This document shows positions 8,886 through 17,323 of a stretch of 29,673 bases of DNA, one piece after another. The stretch spans positions 32,555-62,227 of the forward strand of contig DNXO01000091.1 in NCBI GenBank assembly GCA_003506895.1, read 5' to 3'. Each line of letters opens with the position of its first letter. Position 1 is the first letter of the stretch. A program made the translations under genes and the position numbers. The stretch is from Acetobacteraceae bacterium (GTDB lineage: Bacteria > Pseudomonadota > Alphaproteobacteria > Acetobacterales > Acetobacteraceae). The notes below the pieces were generated by a model, which was given only the letters and a program-made list of their open reading frames with translations, did not search any database and was not told the origin of the DNA.

Positions 8886-9698
8886 ATGGCCGATACCGAG
8901 GCAATCCGAGCATTTGAGCATGCGGGGTGGGAGAAGGCGGCGGGGCGGTATGTGGACTCATTCGCGACCGCCACCCGGCAATTTATCCCGGGGTTACTGG
9001 ACGCGGCCCGGGTGCGGGCTGGGTGTTCGGTGTTGGATGTCGCGTGCGGGCCGGGCTTTGTGACGGCAGGGGCCGCGGCGCGCGGAGCGGTTGCGAGAGG
9101 GTTGGATTTCTCGCCGGCGATGCTGGGGGTGGCGCGGGCGCGGCATCCCGGTATCCAGTTCGACGAGGGGGATGCGGAGGCTCTGCCCTACGCGGACGGC
9201 GCGTTTGACGCGGTGGTTTCCAATTTCGGCATCCATCATGTGCCTCGGCCGATCGTGGCTTTGTGTCAGGCGCATCGGGTGCTTCGACCGGGCGGGGCGA
9301 TTGCCTTCACCATCTGGGCGGCGCCGACCGAGAATGTGGCGTGGAAGCTGGTGTTCGACGCGATCCGGCGATGCGGGGATATGTCGGCGTCCCGGGCGCC
9401 CGCGCCGGGCGGTGGGTTCGGGACACCGGCGGATTGTGCGACTGCACTGGAACAGGCCGGATTTGCCGATGTCGGCACACGTCCATTGGGCGGGGTGTGG
9501 CGGCACGCCGACGGACGCGCCGTGCTGGAGGCCCTTCGCGCCGGCACTGCTCGGATGGCGGCTTTGATCGGCGCGCAACCGGAGGCGGCAATCCCCGCGA
9601 TCGTCGCGGAGATCGACCGGGCGGCGGCTGAATATCGCGATACTCAGGGCCTGGCGATTCCACTGTCGGCGTTCGTTGCTTTCGGGCGGCGGGGCTGA
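8886..9698 (+). CDS. Class I SAM-dependent methyltransferase
   Basis: The 270-residue protein resembles the UbiE/Methyltransf_11 group. Motif I is VLDVACGPGFVT near residue 47, the acidic loop is GLDFSPAMLG, and motif II/III regions follow as GDAEALPYADGAFDAVVSNF and VLRPGG. ATG 8886 lies two bases after the asparaginase stop and is preferred to the TTG six bases earlier. It is the last gene of the amidase operon. Its substrate is unknown; it may modify a pathway intermediate or be unrelated to the catabolism. Confidence 0.88.
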   Translation: MADTEAIRAFEHAGWEKAAGRYVDSFATATRQFIPGLLDAARVRAGCSVLDVACGPGFVTAGAAARGAVARGLDFSPAMLGVARARHPGIQFDEGDAEALPYADGAFDAVVSNFGIHHVPRPIVALCQAHRVLRPGGAIAFTIWAAPTENVAWKLVFDAIRRCGDMSASRAPAPGGGFGTPADCATALEQAGFADVGTRPLGGVWRHADGRAVLEALRAGTARMAALIGAQPEAAIPAIVAEIDRAAAEYRDTQGLAIPLSAFVAFGRRG

Positions 9699-9702
9699 GA
9701 GG

Positions 9703-9716
9703 CGGCGATTTCGCCG
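9703..9716 (+). terminator. Short hairpin after the methyltransferase gene
   Basis: A CGGCGA/TCGCCG palindrome lies 5 bp after the stop codon of the amidase operon. Without a T tract it is at best a weak terminator. Confidence 0.25.
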
Positions 9717-9787
9717 TGGCAGGCGCGGGTCTGCGGCCGCCATGACGCAGTTGGCCCTGCGTCGTTACTCAACGTCGCGGAATCGTC

Positions 9788-9817
9788 TTGACATCCGACT
9801 TAATTTATGATTATATT
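9788..9817 (+). promoter_or_regulatory. Sigma-70-type promoter of the lysis cassette
   Basis: A perfect -35 box TTGACA (9788-9793) is followed after 18 bp by TATATT (9812-9817). They lie in an AT-rich island (about 9790-9885) that contrasts sharply with the GC-rich surroundings. Transcription would begin near 9824, about 90 bases before the endolysin-like gene. Confidence 0.6.
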
Positions 9818-9830
9818 CTCAGATAAATTA
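9801..9830. promoter_or_regulatory. Inverted repeat over the -10 box (candidate operator)
   Basis: TAATTTAT (9801-9808) and ATAAATTA (9823-9830) are perfect 8-bp inverted arms around a 14-bp spacer that contains the -10 hexamer. A dimeric repressor bound here would block the promoter. This is the layout expected of a gene pair that must stay silent, such as a lysis cassette. Confidence 0.45.
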
Positions 9831-9914
9831 TATTGTTGCTTTAAGCCTTCTTCATTCCAATAGCAGAGAATTAGTCTTGCGAATTTCAACGACCGCCGCC
9901 GTTGTGGGGGCAGT

Positions 9915-10643
9915 ATGTCCGGCGCATTAGCTGCGTTGGAGGACCTCTTTCAACGTTCGACCCCCGATCCGGCCACAGCCGCGGCGGTGTCTGTCCTTGG
10001 CAATCTTCCACCACCACTACCGGTTTCGCGGTTGGAGGCGGCGCTTGGCGCAGTGGCGCCGCATCTGGCGGATGCGGACCGCGCGGAATGGGTGGCGGCG
10101 CTTGGTCAGCCTCTTTCGCGGGCCGGCATCGCCTCGCCGCGTTGCGTTGCTGGCTTCCTGGGGCAATGTGCTGTTGAAAGCGGCGGGTTCCGGGAACTGG
10201 AGGAAGACCTCCACTACAGCGCGGCCCGTTTGTGCGAGGTCTGGCCTGGCCGCTTTCCCGACACAGCCTCGGCGGAAGCCTGCGCCATGCAGCCCGAAAA
10301 TCTCGCCAACCGTGTCTATGCCGGCCGCATGGGCAACGGCGATGCGGCGTCTGGCGATGGCTGGCGGTTCCGCGGGCGCGGGCTGATCCAGATCACCGGG
10401 CGATGGGCGTACGAGCGTTTCGCCAGGGCGATGAACATGACCCTGGATCAGGCGGTGAGCCACGCCGCGACGCAAGCAGGCGCCGCCGACAGCGCTGTCT
10501 GGTTTTGGACCGCAAACGAATTGAATGCTTTGGCCAGTTCCTGGTCGATCGACCTGCTTTCCCGAAAAATCAACGGCGGTTCGGCCGGCGCGGCGGAACG
10601 TATCCGCCTGTGCGACGCCGCATTGCACGCTATTGGAGCCTGA
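9915..10643 (+). CDS. GH19 chitinase-like endolysin
   Basis: The 242-residue protein belongs to glycoside hydrolase family 19. The phage and GTA members of this family cleave the peptidoglycan glycan chain. The conserved blocks are FLGQCAVESGGF (first catalytic Glu) near residue 80, the EEDLHYSAARL segment carrying the second Glu, ANRVYAGRMGNGD, and GWRFRGRGLIQITGR. No signal peptide is seen, so it would need the holin encoded next to it for export. The ATG follows a GGGGG stretch (9906-9910). The first 60 residues are not conserved-looking and may be a linker or targeting region. Confidence 0.88.
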   Translation: MSGALAALEDLFQRSTPDPATAAAVSVLGNLPPPLPVSRLEAALGAVAPHLADADRAEWVAALGQPLSRAGIASPRCVAGFLGQCAVESGGFRELEEDLHYSAARLCEVWPGRFPDTASAEACAMQPENLANRVYAGRMGNGDAASGDGWRFRGRGLIQITGRWAYERFARAMNMTLDQAVSHAATQAGAADSAVWFWTANELNALASSWSIDLLSRKINGGSAGAAERIRLCDAALHAIGA

Positions 10644-10644
10644 T

Positions 10645-11283
10645 ATGTTCGCAGCTTTAATCCCCCTGGTGCTGAGCCTCGCCCCGCAGCTCGCCGGCAT
10701 GATCTTCGGGTCGAAAGGGGCCGATGCAACCGCCAAGGTGGCGGGTGTCGTCCAGACAGTTGTCGGTACGGTCGCCGATTTGAGCCAGCCGGGTGGAGTC
10801 GCCGTGGCGGTGGCGCATCTGCAGGCGAACCAGCAGGCGTCGGCTGATCTGGCGTCGAAACTCGCTGATCTGCATTTGCAGATGCTGAAAGAGCAGGACG
10901 CCGAGGCCGAGGCTCTGCGGCAGGATGCCATGGACGAACTGAAAGCCCGGCTGGGCGATACGTCGTCGGCGCGCGACATGGCGTCGGCTTTGGCGCAGGC
11001 CCATAGCGGATTGGCCTACGGCAGTATGGTCGTTTCGGTGGTGATCGTCGTGGCGTTCGGCTGGACGACCTATGCGGTATTGACCCACCATCTCAGCGCG
11101 ACGGACGGGCAGTTCGGGTCGGTGCTGGTTGGCACCTTGGCTGCGATGGCAACCCAGGTGGCGAATTACTGGCTGGGGTCCAGTTTGGGCAGTTCGACCA
11201 AGAACGCACTGCTTGCGAATGCACAGAGTAATCTGGCGACAAGTTTTCCCGCGCATGTCCTGAAGACTGGCGTGAAGGGGTAG
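10645..11283 (+). CDS. GTA-type holin (3TM) family protein
   Basis: The 212-residue protein has an N-terminal hydrophobic helix (residues 3-22), a long charged alpha-helical middle rich in Ala, Gln and Asp (about 60-115), and two C-terminal membrane helices (about 128-150 and 158-180) ending in YWLGSSLGSS. This is the layout of the 'holin of 3TMs, for gene-transfer release' family. It would open the inner membrane for the GH19 enzyme. The start lies one base after the endolysin stop, so the two form a compact lysis unit. The assignment rests on topology and the C-terminal motif. Confidence 0.75.
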   Translation: MFAALIPLVLSLAPQLAGMIFGSKGADATAKVAGVVQTVVGTVADLSQPGGVAVAVAHLQANQQASADLASKLADLHLQMLKEQDAEAEALRQDAMDELKARLGDTSSARDMASALAQAHSGLAYGSMVVSVVIVVAFGWTTYAVLTHHLSATDGQFGSVLVGTLAAMATQVANYWLGSSLGSSTKNALLANAQSNLATSFPAHVLKTGVKG

Positions 11284-11289
11284 GCGCGG

Positions 11290-12738
11290 TCACCGCGGGC
11301 TGCACATCAACGCGCCGAAAGCCCGGTTCAGCACGCCGGTCCAGTCACCGGCCGCTTGTTGGCGGAACAGGCGCGCGGATTTGTACCAGGTACTGTCGGA
11401 ACGTCCCAAGGTCCAGCGCCAATCCGGCGCGTGCGGCAGCAATATCCAGACTGGTTTACCCAAAGCTCCGGCCAGGTGGGCGACCGACGTATCCACGGTG
11501 ACCACAAGGTCCAGGTTGGCGATCAGCGCGGCGGTCTCGGCGTAGTCCTTCATCCAGGTTGTCAGGTTTGGCAGCCCCAGTCGTGGGAGCTCTTCTCCGA
11601 AATGAAGGTCGATAAAGCTGAGGCTGGGAATATCGGGCAGGCGAACCAGTTCCAGCGGAATCGACCGTCGCCGGTCATCCGGGTGTCGGGGATTCCCGCT
11701 GAACACCACGCCGACTTTCCGGCCCGTGGGCAACTGGCCGCGCCATGCCTCCGATCGAACGGGATCGGCCCGCAGATAGGCCGTCGGGTAGGGTACCGTT
11801 TCCATCGTCGTCCCGAACACGAAGGGCAGGCTGGCCATGTCGATCCAGGTGTCAAAGGCCGGCGGCGTCGGTCCATGGGCGCGCGCGGTCACGCCGGCCA
11901 TGGTTCCGATAAGCGGGACCAGCGACGGGTGGCAAACCAAAACCGGCTTGCCGCCGGCGGCCGCGATCAGTGGCAAATACCTCGCGAACTGGATCGTGTC
12001 GCCGAAGCCTTGTTCCGCACGGATAAGAATGGTCTGACCCGCCGGGTCTGATCCATCCCACGGCGGGCCGGGTAATATCGGAAAATCCGAGCGGTAGCGT
12101 GGGTGATGCTTACGCCATTCGTATTCGGCGAAACCGCGTTTCAGGTCGCCGCCCAGCAGCGCGGCGATCGCCAGATTCCAGTGGGCCGGGGCAAAATCCG
12201 GGAACCGGTCAATCGCCGTTTCGAAGGCCTGTATCGCCTCGGCCAGCCGGCTTTGCCGTGTCAGGATATAGCCCAGGCTGGCATAGGCTTCGGGCAATGC
12301 CGGGTCCAGCCGAAGGGCCGTACGATACAGCGTTTCGGCGGACTCCAGATCGTCCAGATCGGCTGATGCATTCCCCATGTTCAGCCAGGATGCCGCATGA
12401 TCCGGCTGCAATGACAGCGCCTTGGCGAATGCCGCGCAGGCCTTGGAATGCTGCCCGAGCGCATTGAGGGCGGTGCCGTGGGCGAAATGAAGTTCGGCGA
12501 CGTCGGGCATTCCAACCAAGGCGGCATTGGCCTGGATCACGACCTGATCCCAGTGCTCCCCCAGCAGCAGGGCGCGCACCAGATTACGGTGTACACCGCA
12601 GTGTTCCGGTTCGCGCCTCAAGGCCCGGGTCAGCAGGCTGGCGGCGTCCTCCGCGTCGTTGTTCCGCAGGGCCAGAAGCCCACGCACATACAGGCTGGGT
12701 TGGGCGGCGACAGGTAGGCTGGGCGAATGGATATGCAC
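11290..12738 (-). CDS. TPR repeat protein with GT9-like glycosyltransferase domain
   Basis: The 482-residue protein has about five tetratricopeptide repeats over residues 15-215 (for example AAFAKALSLQPDHAASWLNMGNA and LYRTALRLDPALPEAYASLGY). A C-terminal domain follows with the features IRAEQGFGDTIQFARYL and DTSVAHLAGALGKPVW, like the ADP-heptose:LPS heptosyltransferase fold. Such fusions are common in alphaproteobacteria and may glycosylate proteins or surface polymers; the acceptor is unknown. The start is a GTG (12738), since no ATG lies upstream in frame near it. The gene converges on the holin gene, with six bases between the stops. Confidence 0.85.
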   Translation of the reverse strand: MHIHSPSLPVAAQPSLYVRGLLALRNNDAEDAASLLTRALRREPEHCGVHRNLVRALLLGEHWDQVVIQANAALVGMPDVAELHFAHGTALNALGQHSKACAAFAKALSLQPDHAASWLNMGNASADLDDLESAETLYRTALRLDPALPEAYASLGYILTRQSRLAEAIQAFETAIDRFPDFAPAHWNLAIAALLGGDLKRGFAEYEWRKHHPRYRSDFPILPGPPWDGSDPAGQTILIRAEQGFGDTIQFARYLPLIAAAGGKPVLVCHPSLVPLIGTMAGVTARAHGPTPPAFDTWIDMASLPFVFGTTMETVPYPTAYLRADPVRSEAWRGQLPTGRKVGVVFSGNPRHPDDRRRSIPLELVRLPDIPSLSFIDLHFGEELPRLGLPNLTTWMKDYAETAALIANLDLVVTVDTSVAHLAGALGKPVWILLPHAPDWRWTLGRSDSTWYKSARLFRQQAAGDWTGVLNRAFGALMCSPR

Positions 12739-12793
12739 CCGGCTATCCTGGCTCGGAAATAGTTAATGATTGCTGAATAACGGAGAAGATTTC

Positions 12794-13855
12794 ATGGCAA
12801 ACGGACTGGAGGGCGTGGTCGCCGCGGAGACTATTCTAAGCCACACCGACCGAACCGACGGCATGGTGTGGGTGCGCGGTCACGATCTGCCAACACTGGT
12901 TGCGAACCATGGATTCGAGGGCACCGTCGCGCTGCTGTGGGACGGCTTCGCCGGCGAGGGGCTGACCCGCCAAGGTATGATCGCCGGTTTCGGGAAGGCT
13001 CGTGCCGCCGCGTTCGCCGGTTTGCCGGGGTGGATGCCGCAAACCGCCGGACGGACGCTGTTCGAGGGTATGCGGATCGCGGTCGCCGCGCAGCCGGACA
13101 GCGCCGACGCGACCGCCCTGGTGGCGGCCTTCACGGTGGCTGTGCCCGCTTTGGCGAGGCAGGCCTTGGGGTTGCCGCCGGTGCATCCTGATCCGTCGCT
13201 GACCACCGCGGCCGACCTGTTGCGGATGTTGCATGCGACTGTGCCCGACGCCGCCAAGGTTGCCGCACTGGATACCTATTTTACCGTTATGGCGGAGAGC
13301 GGTCTTAGCGCCTCGGCTTTCACCGCCAGGGTTGTTGCGTCGACCCGAGCGTCGCTGACCGCATCGGTTTTGGCGGCATGGTGTGCGTTTACCGGCGCTC
13401 TGCATGGCGGCGCGCCGGGACCGACGCTGGATATGCTGGACGCCGCGGCGGCCGCGGCCGATCTGGAGGCATGGCTGGAAGCGCGGTTGCGTTCGGGCGA
13501 GCGGCTGATGGGCTTCGGCCATCGGGTGTTTCACGGCAATGATCCGCGGGCCGAGGCGATGCGGCGCTCGATGCAGGCGATGGGGCCACGGGCTGGGCGC
13601 CTGGCATTCGCCGACAGGCTGGAAAAGGCCGTCGCGGTGGCGATCGAACGGGTAAAGCCGGGCCGCACCTTGCCGCCGAACGTGGAGATCATGGCGGCGC
13701 TGCTGCTGGACGCGGTCGGTATCCCCCGCGAGGCGTTCACCTTGGCGTTCGCGGTCGGGCGCAGCGCCGGCTGGTTGGCCCACGCGATGGAGCAGCAGAA
13801 GACGGGACGGATGATCCGCCCGGTGTCGGCGTATGTCGGTCCGCCGATCGGTTGA
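12794..13855 (+). CDS. Citrate synthase family protein (short type)
   Basis: The 353-residue protein is a short type II-like citrate or 2-methylcitrate synthase, which condenses acetyl- or propionyl-CoA with oxaloacetate. The two catalytic histidine motifs are present: GALHGGAPG near residue 200 and GFGHRVF near 240. The third catalytic position, usually Asp in NVDF, is Glu in NVEIM; from memory Glu also occurs in the CitA-like subgroup, so activity is not excluded. RTAGW is replaced by RSAGWLAHAMEQ. The ATG at 12794 follows CGGAGAAG. The family length is near 370-430, so it lacks an N-terminal extension. It may be a secondary isoenzyme. Confidence 0.85.
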   Translation: MANGLEGVVAAETILSHTDRTDGMVWVRGHDLPTLVANHGFEGTVALLWDGFAGEGLTRQGMIAGFGKARAAAFAGLPGWMPQTAGRTLFEGMRIAVAAQPDSADATALVAAFTVAVPALARQALGLPPVHPDPSLTTAADLLRMLHATVPDAAKVAALDTYFTVMAESGLSASAFTARVVASTRASLTASVLAAWCAFTGALHGGAPGPTLDMLDAAAAAADLEAWLEARLRSGERLMGFGHRVFHGNDPRAEAMRRSMQAMGPRAGRLAFADRLEKAVAVAIERVKPGRTLPPNVEIMAALLLDAVGIPREAFTLAFAVGRSAGWLAHAMEQQKTGRMIRPVSAYVGPPIG

Positions 13856-13940
13856 TCGCATGACGCCGTCGTGAAGGGGCGAATTTTTGGCTTCATCCCG
13901 GGCTGCATGGGAGTAGGATTGTCAGCGGATTAGCCGTAAC

Positions 13941-13945
13941 GGAGG
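13941..13945 (+). promoter_or_regulatory. Strong ribosome binding site for a GTG start
   Basis: GGAGG five bases before GTG 13951 decides that codon as the start of the persulfide dioxygenase-rhodanese gene; no ATG lies near. Confidence 0.75.
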
Positions 13946-13950
13946 TTACT

Positions 13951-14988
13951 GTGATCTTCCGCCAATTGTTCGATGCGACATCAGGCACCTACACCTACCT
14001 TCTGGCGTCCCGCCGGGGCGGGGAGGCGTTGATCGTCGATCCGGTGCTGGAGAAGGTTGAGCGGTACCTGACGCTGATCCACGAACTGGATCTCCGTCTG
14101 GTCAAGGCGGTGGATACCCACCTCCATGCCGACCACATCACTGGTCTCGGCGCGCTGCGCGACAGCACCCGTTGCATCACCGTTATGGGTGAGCAATCGA
14201 GCGTCGATGTCGTTTCCATGCGCCTGTCCGACGGCGACACGCTGCGGATCGAGGGACTGGAGCTGGAGGCGATGTACACGCCAGGGCATACCGACGATTC
14301 CTACAGTTTCCTTATGCAGGATCGGGTTTTCACCGGCGACACGCTGCTGATCCGGGGCACGGGGCGGACCGATTTCCAGAACGGATCCGCCAGGGCGCAG
14401 TATGAATCGATCTTCAATCGCCTGCTGCGTTTGCCTGACGAAACGATGGTGTTTCCGGCGCACGACTACAAGGGCGACACGGTCAGCACGATCGGGGAGG
14501 AGAGGCGCTGGAATCCCCGGCTTCAGGTCCGCGATGTGGAGGAATACGAAGCGCTGATGAACGGGCTGAACCTGTCCAATCCGAAGATGATGGATGTCGC
14601 GGTCCCGGCGAACCAGCGGCAGGGCTTTGCCCAGGAGGAGATCGCCCGCCTCGGGTGGGCGGTCGATGCGGCGCGGGCTCAGTCAATGGTTGGCCGAAAC
14701 GATATCGTGTTGGTGGACCTGCGGGAAAAAACCGAGCGGCAGAAGGTTGGCTCGATTCCGGGTGCGCTGCACGCGCCGTATTCGAATTTGCAGGAGAACA
14801 TTCAGCCGGGTGGGATGCTGTATGAATTGGCGGCCACCACGAACCGCGATCTGCTGTTCTATTGCGCGTTTGGGGAACGGTCCGCGATGGCTGTTCGTGC
14901 GGCGCATGATGTCGGGTTGGACAGCGCCCGCCATATCCAGGGCGGGATCGATGCCTGGAAGAAGGCCGGCGGGGCGCTGGTGCATTGA
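13951..14988 (+). CDS. Persulfide dioxygenase (ETHE1-like) fused to rhodanese
   Basis: The 345-residue protein has two domains. Residues 1-230 form an MBL-fold persulfide dioxygenase, with metal ligands in THLHADHITG, the TPGHTDDS His, the FTGDTL Asp and the PAHDYKG His, plus the typical GTGRTDFQ loop. Residues 250-345 form a rhodanese domain whose active-site loop is CAFGER, with Cys and Arg both present, ending HIQGGIDAWKKAGG. The fusion oxidises glutathione persulfide to sulfite and moves sulfane sulfur, linking the dioxygenase directly to sulfur transfer. It lies alone between the citrate synthase and the binding-protein gene. Confidence 0.9.
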   Translation: MIFRQLFDATSGTYTYLLASRRGGEALIVDPVLEKVERYLTLIHELDLRLVKAVDTHLHADHITGLGALRDSTRCITVMGEQSSVDVVSMRLSDGDTLRIEGLELEAMYTPGHTDDSYSFLMQDRVFTGDTLLIRGTGRTDFQNGSARAQYESIFNRLLRLPDETMVFPAHDYKGDTVSTIGEERRWNPRLQVRDVEEYEALMNGLNLSNPKMMDVAVPANQRQGFAQEEIARLGWAVDAARAQSMVGRNDIVLVDLREKTERQKVGSIPGALHAPYSNLQENIQPGGMLYELAATTNRDLLFYCAFGERSAMAVRAAHDVGLDSARHIQGGIDAWKKAGGALVH

Positions 14989-15068
14989 TGCGGTAACGAC
15001 ACAGGCTGCCCTGGACAAGCCTGCTACCCGCGAGTACGAATCCCTGGCTTAAAGGGGAAACGTCGAAA

Positions 15069-16295
15069 ATGACGATCGTATCGCGCCGCGGGGCAATTCT
15101 GGGGGCATCGGCCGTGGTTGGCCTCGGCCGGAAAGCGCGGGCGGCGACGCCGGTGCGGCTGGGCATCCTGACCGACATGAGCGGCCCATACTCCGAGGAC
15201 GCAGGCCCGGGGTCGGTTGTCGCGGCGGAACTGGCGATCGAGGATTTCGCCAAACTGCACCCCGAATTGAAGGTCGAGCTGCTGACCGCCGACGCGGGCA
15301 CCAAGACCGACACCTATGTCAGTTTGGCGGGGTCCTGGTACGACCGCGACGGCGTCGATGCGATTTTCGACATCCCGTTCTCGGCCGGTGCGCTGGCGCT
15401 GCGCACGGTGGCGGAGCAGCGCAACAAGGTGCTGATGCTCACCGGGCCGGCCACGTCGGACCTGACCGGCAAGGCGTGCGGGCCAAACCACGTTCACTGG
15501 GTCTATGATTCCTGGTCCTTCGCCAGTTCCACCGCCCGGGCGATGGTGCAACGGGGTGGCGATACATGGTTCTTCATCCAGGCCGACTACGCGATGGGCG
15601 CCTCCTTGACCGGTGACGCTCGGGCCATGGTGGAGAAACTGGGCGGCAAGGTGCTGGGTGTCGCCAAACATCCGTTTCCCGGGACAACCGATTTCTCCTC
15701 GTTCCTGGTGCAGGCACAGGCGAGCGGGGCGAAGGTGCTGGGTCTGACCAATGCCGGTGCCGATGCGGGCAACACCATCAAGCAGGCGGCCGAGTTCGGG
15801 TTGACCAGCCACGGTATGAAAATCGCCGCCACGCTGTTCCATATCCCGCAGGTGCATGCCATCGGGTTGCAGGCCGCGAAGGGGCTCGTGCTGACCGATT
15901 GCTATTACTGGGACCGCAACGACGAATCGCGGGCGTTCGCCAGGCGCTTTGCTCCGAAGATGAAAGGGTTCATGCCGGCGTCCACCCAGGCCGGCGTGTA
16001 TTCGGCGGTGATCCATTATCTGAAGACCGCCGTCGACATGGGACCCGATGCGGTCAAGGCCGATGGGCGCGCCACCATTGCTCGGATGAAACAAATTCCC
16101 ACCGACGATCCGATCTTCGGCAAGGGCCGCATCCGGCAGGACGGCCGCAAGATCCACGACATGTTCCTGTTCGAGGTGAAGGATCAGTCGGAGTCGAAGT
16201 ATCCCTGGGACTACTACCGTCAGCTTGCCGATACGCCTGCGGAACAGGCCTTCCGCCCTGAATCCGAAGGCGGTTGCGCGTTGGTCAAATCATGA
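15069..16295 (+). CDS. ABC transporter substrate-binding protein (LivJ-type), Tat signal
   Basis: The 408-residue protein is a periplasmic type I binding protein of the branched-chain amino acid/amide class. Residues 1-27 form an export signal with twin arginines (SRRGAILGA) and a cleavage region near KARAA. The mature part begins with VRLGILTDMSGPYSEDAGPG, the usual opening of this family. No permease or ATPase genes adjoin it, so it is an orphan component. Its stop overlaps the next gene's ATG by 4 bp, which ties it to the flavin monooxygenase and lactonase genes; their substrate may be what it binds (inference). Confidence 0.9.
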   Translation: MTIVSRRGAILGASAVVGLGRKARAATPVRLGILTDMSGPYSEDAGPGSVVAAELAIEDFAKLHPELKVELLTADAGTKTDTYVSLAGSWYDRDGVDAIFDIPFSAGALALRTVAEQRNKVLMLTGPATSDLTGKACGPNHVHWVYDSWSFASSTARAMVQRGGDTWFFIQADYAMGASLTGDARAMVEKLGGKVLGVAKHPFPGTTDFSSFLVQAQASGAKVLGLTNAGADAGNTIKQAAEFGLTSHGMKIAATLFHIPQVHAIGLQAAKGLVLTDCYYWDRNDESRAFARRFAPKMKGFMPASTQAGVYSAVIHYLKTAVDMGPDAVKADGRATIARMKQIPTDDPIFGKGRIRQDGRKIHDMFLFEVKDQSESKYPWDYYRQLADTPAEQAFRPESEGGCALVKS

Positions 16296-17320
16296 AACTC
16301 GGTGTTTTCGACCACATGGATCGCGGCCTGGCGCCGCTGCATCAGTTGTTCGAGGAACGGCTGAAGCTGGTCGAGGCCTACGACAAAGCCGGGTTCTACG
16401 GCTACCATGTGGCGGAACACCATGCGACGCCGCTGGGTGTCGCGCCGTCGCCCGGTGTGTGGCTGGCCGCGGTGGCGCAGCGCACGAAACGGTTGCGGTT
16501 CGGTCCGCTGGTGTATCTGCTGCCGCTGTATCATCCGATCAAGCTGCTGGAAGAGATCTGCATGCTGGATCAGATCAGCGGCGGGCGGCTGATGCTGGGC
16601 GTGGGGCGTGGCATCTCTCCGATCGAGCTGCGGTATTACGGTCTGGATCCGGAACAGACGCCGTCGATGTATGCCGAAGGGCTGGAAGTGCTGTTGCGCG
16701 GCATGACCAACCCGCGCCTGAACTTCGAAGGCAAACACTATACCTATCGCGATGTGCCGATGGAGATGACGCCGTTTCAGACGCCGCATCCACCGCTGTG
16801 GTACGGGCTGGGCCGAGCGGAGGCGATCCCCTGGGCGGCGCGGAACCGGGTGAATATCGTGGGCAATCTGCCGGGTGCGGGGATGCGGGTGCTGACGGAC
16901 CGCTACCGAAACGAATGGGATGCTCTTGGCAATGACCCGGCGGACCTTCCGCTGATGGGCGTCGGCCGGCATGTCGTGGTGGCGGAAACCGAAAAGGAAG
17001 CCTTGGAAATCGCCCGTCGCGGCTATGACAAGTGGCGCGCCAGTTTCCTGAAGCTGTGGATCGAGAACGACATGATGCCCGTCGCGCACGCGATCTTCCC
17101 GGAACGGTATGAGGACGCGGAAGCCCAGGGCAGGGCGGTTGCCGGCACCCCGGACAAGGTCCATGATTTCCTGCAACGAACCGTCGATGAGGCCGGCTTG
17201 AATTATCTGCTGTGCCGCTTCGCCTTCGGCGACATTACCGGCGATGAAGCGCTGCACTCCATCGATCTTTTCACCCAGCATGTGATGCCCGATATCACGG
17301 CCCATCAGGAAAGTGTCTGA
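16292..17320 (+). CDS. LLM class flavin-dependent oxidoreductase
   Basis: The 342-residue protein is a luciferase-like monooxygenase, a TIM-barrel enzyme using reduced FMN. It begins MKLGVFDHMDRG and contains GYHVAEHHATPLG, RLRFGPLVYLLPLYHPIKLLEE and the LMLGVGRGISPIE segment typical of the family. The ATG overlaps the upstream binding-protein stop (ATGA), and the lactonase-like gene starts three bases after its stop. Members oxidise alkanes, amines, sulfonates or heterocycles; the substrate here is unknown. A separate flavin reductase is usually required and none is encoded in the window. Confidence 0.9.
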   Translation: MKLGVFDHMDRGLAPLHQLFEERLKLVEAYDKAGFYGYHVAEHHATPLGVAPSPGVWLAAVAQRTKRLRFGPLVYLLPLYHPIKLLEEICMLDQISGGRLMLGVGRGISPIELRYYGLDPEQTPSMYAEGLEVLLRGMTNPRLNFEGKHYTYRDVPMEMTPFQTPHPPLWYGLGRAEAIPWAARNRVNIVGNLPGAGMRVLTDRYRNEWDALGNDPADLPLMGVGRHVVVAETEKEALEIARRGYDKWRASFLKLWIENDMMPVAHAIFPERYEDAEAQGRAVAGTPDKVHDFLQRTVDEAGLNYLLCRFAFGDITGDEALHSIDLFTQHVMPDITAHQESV

Positions 17321-17323
17321 GCC

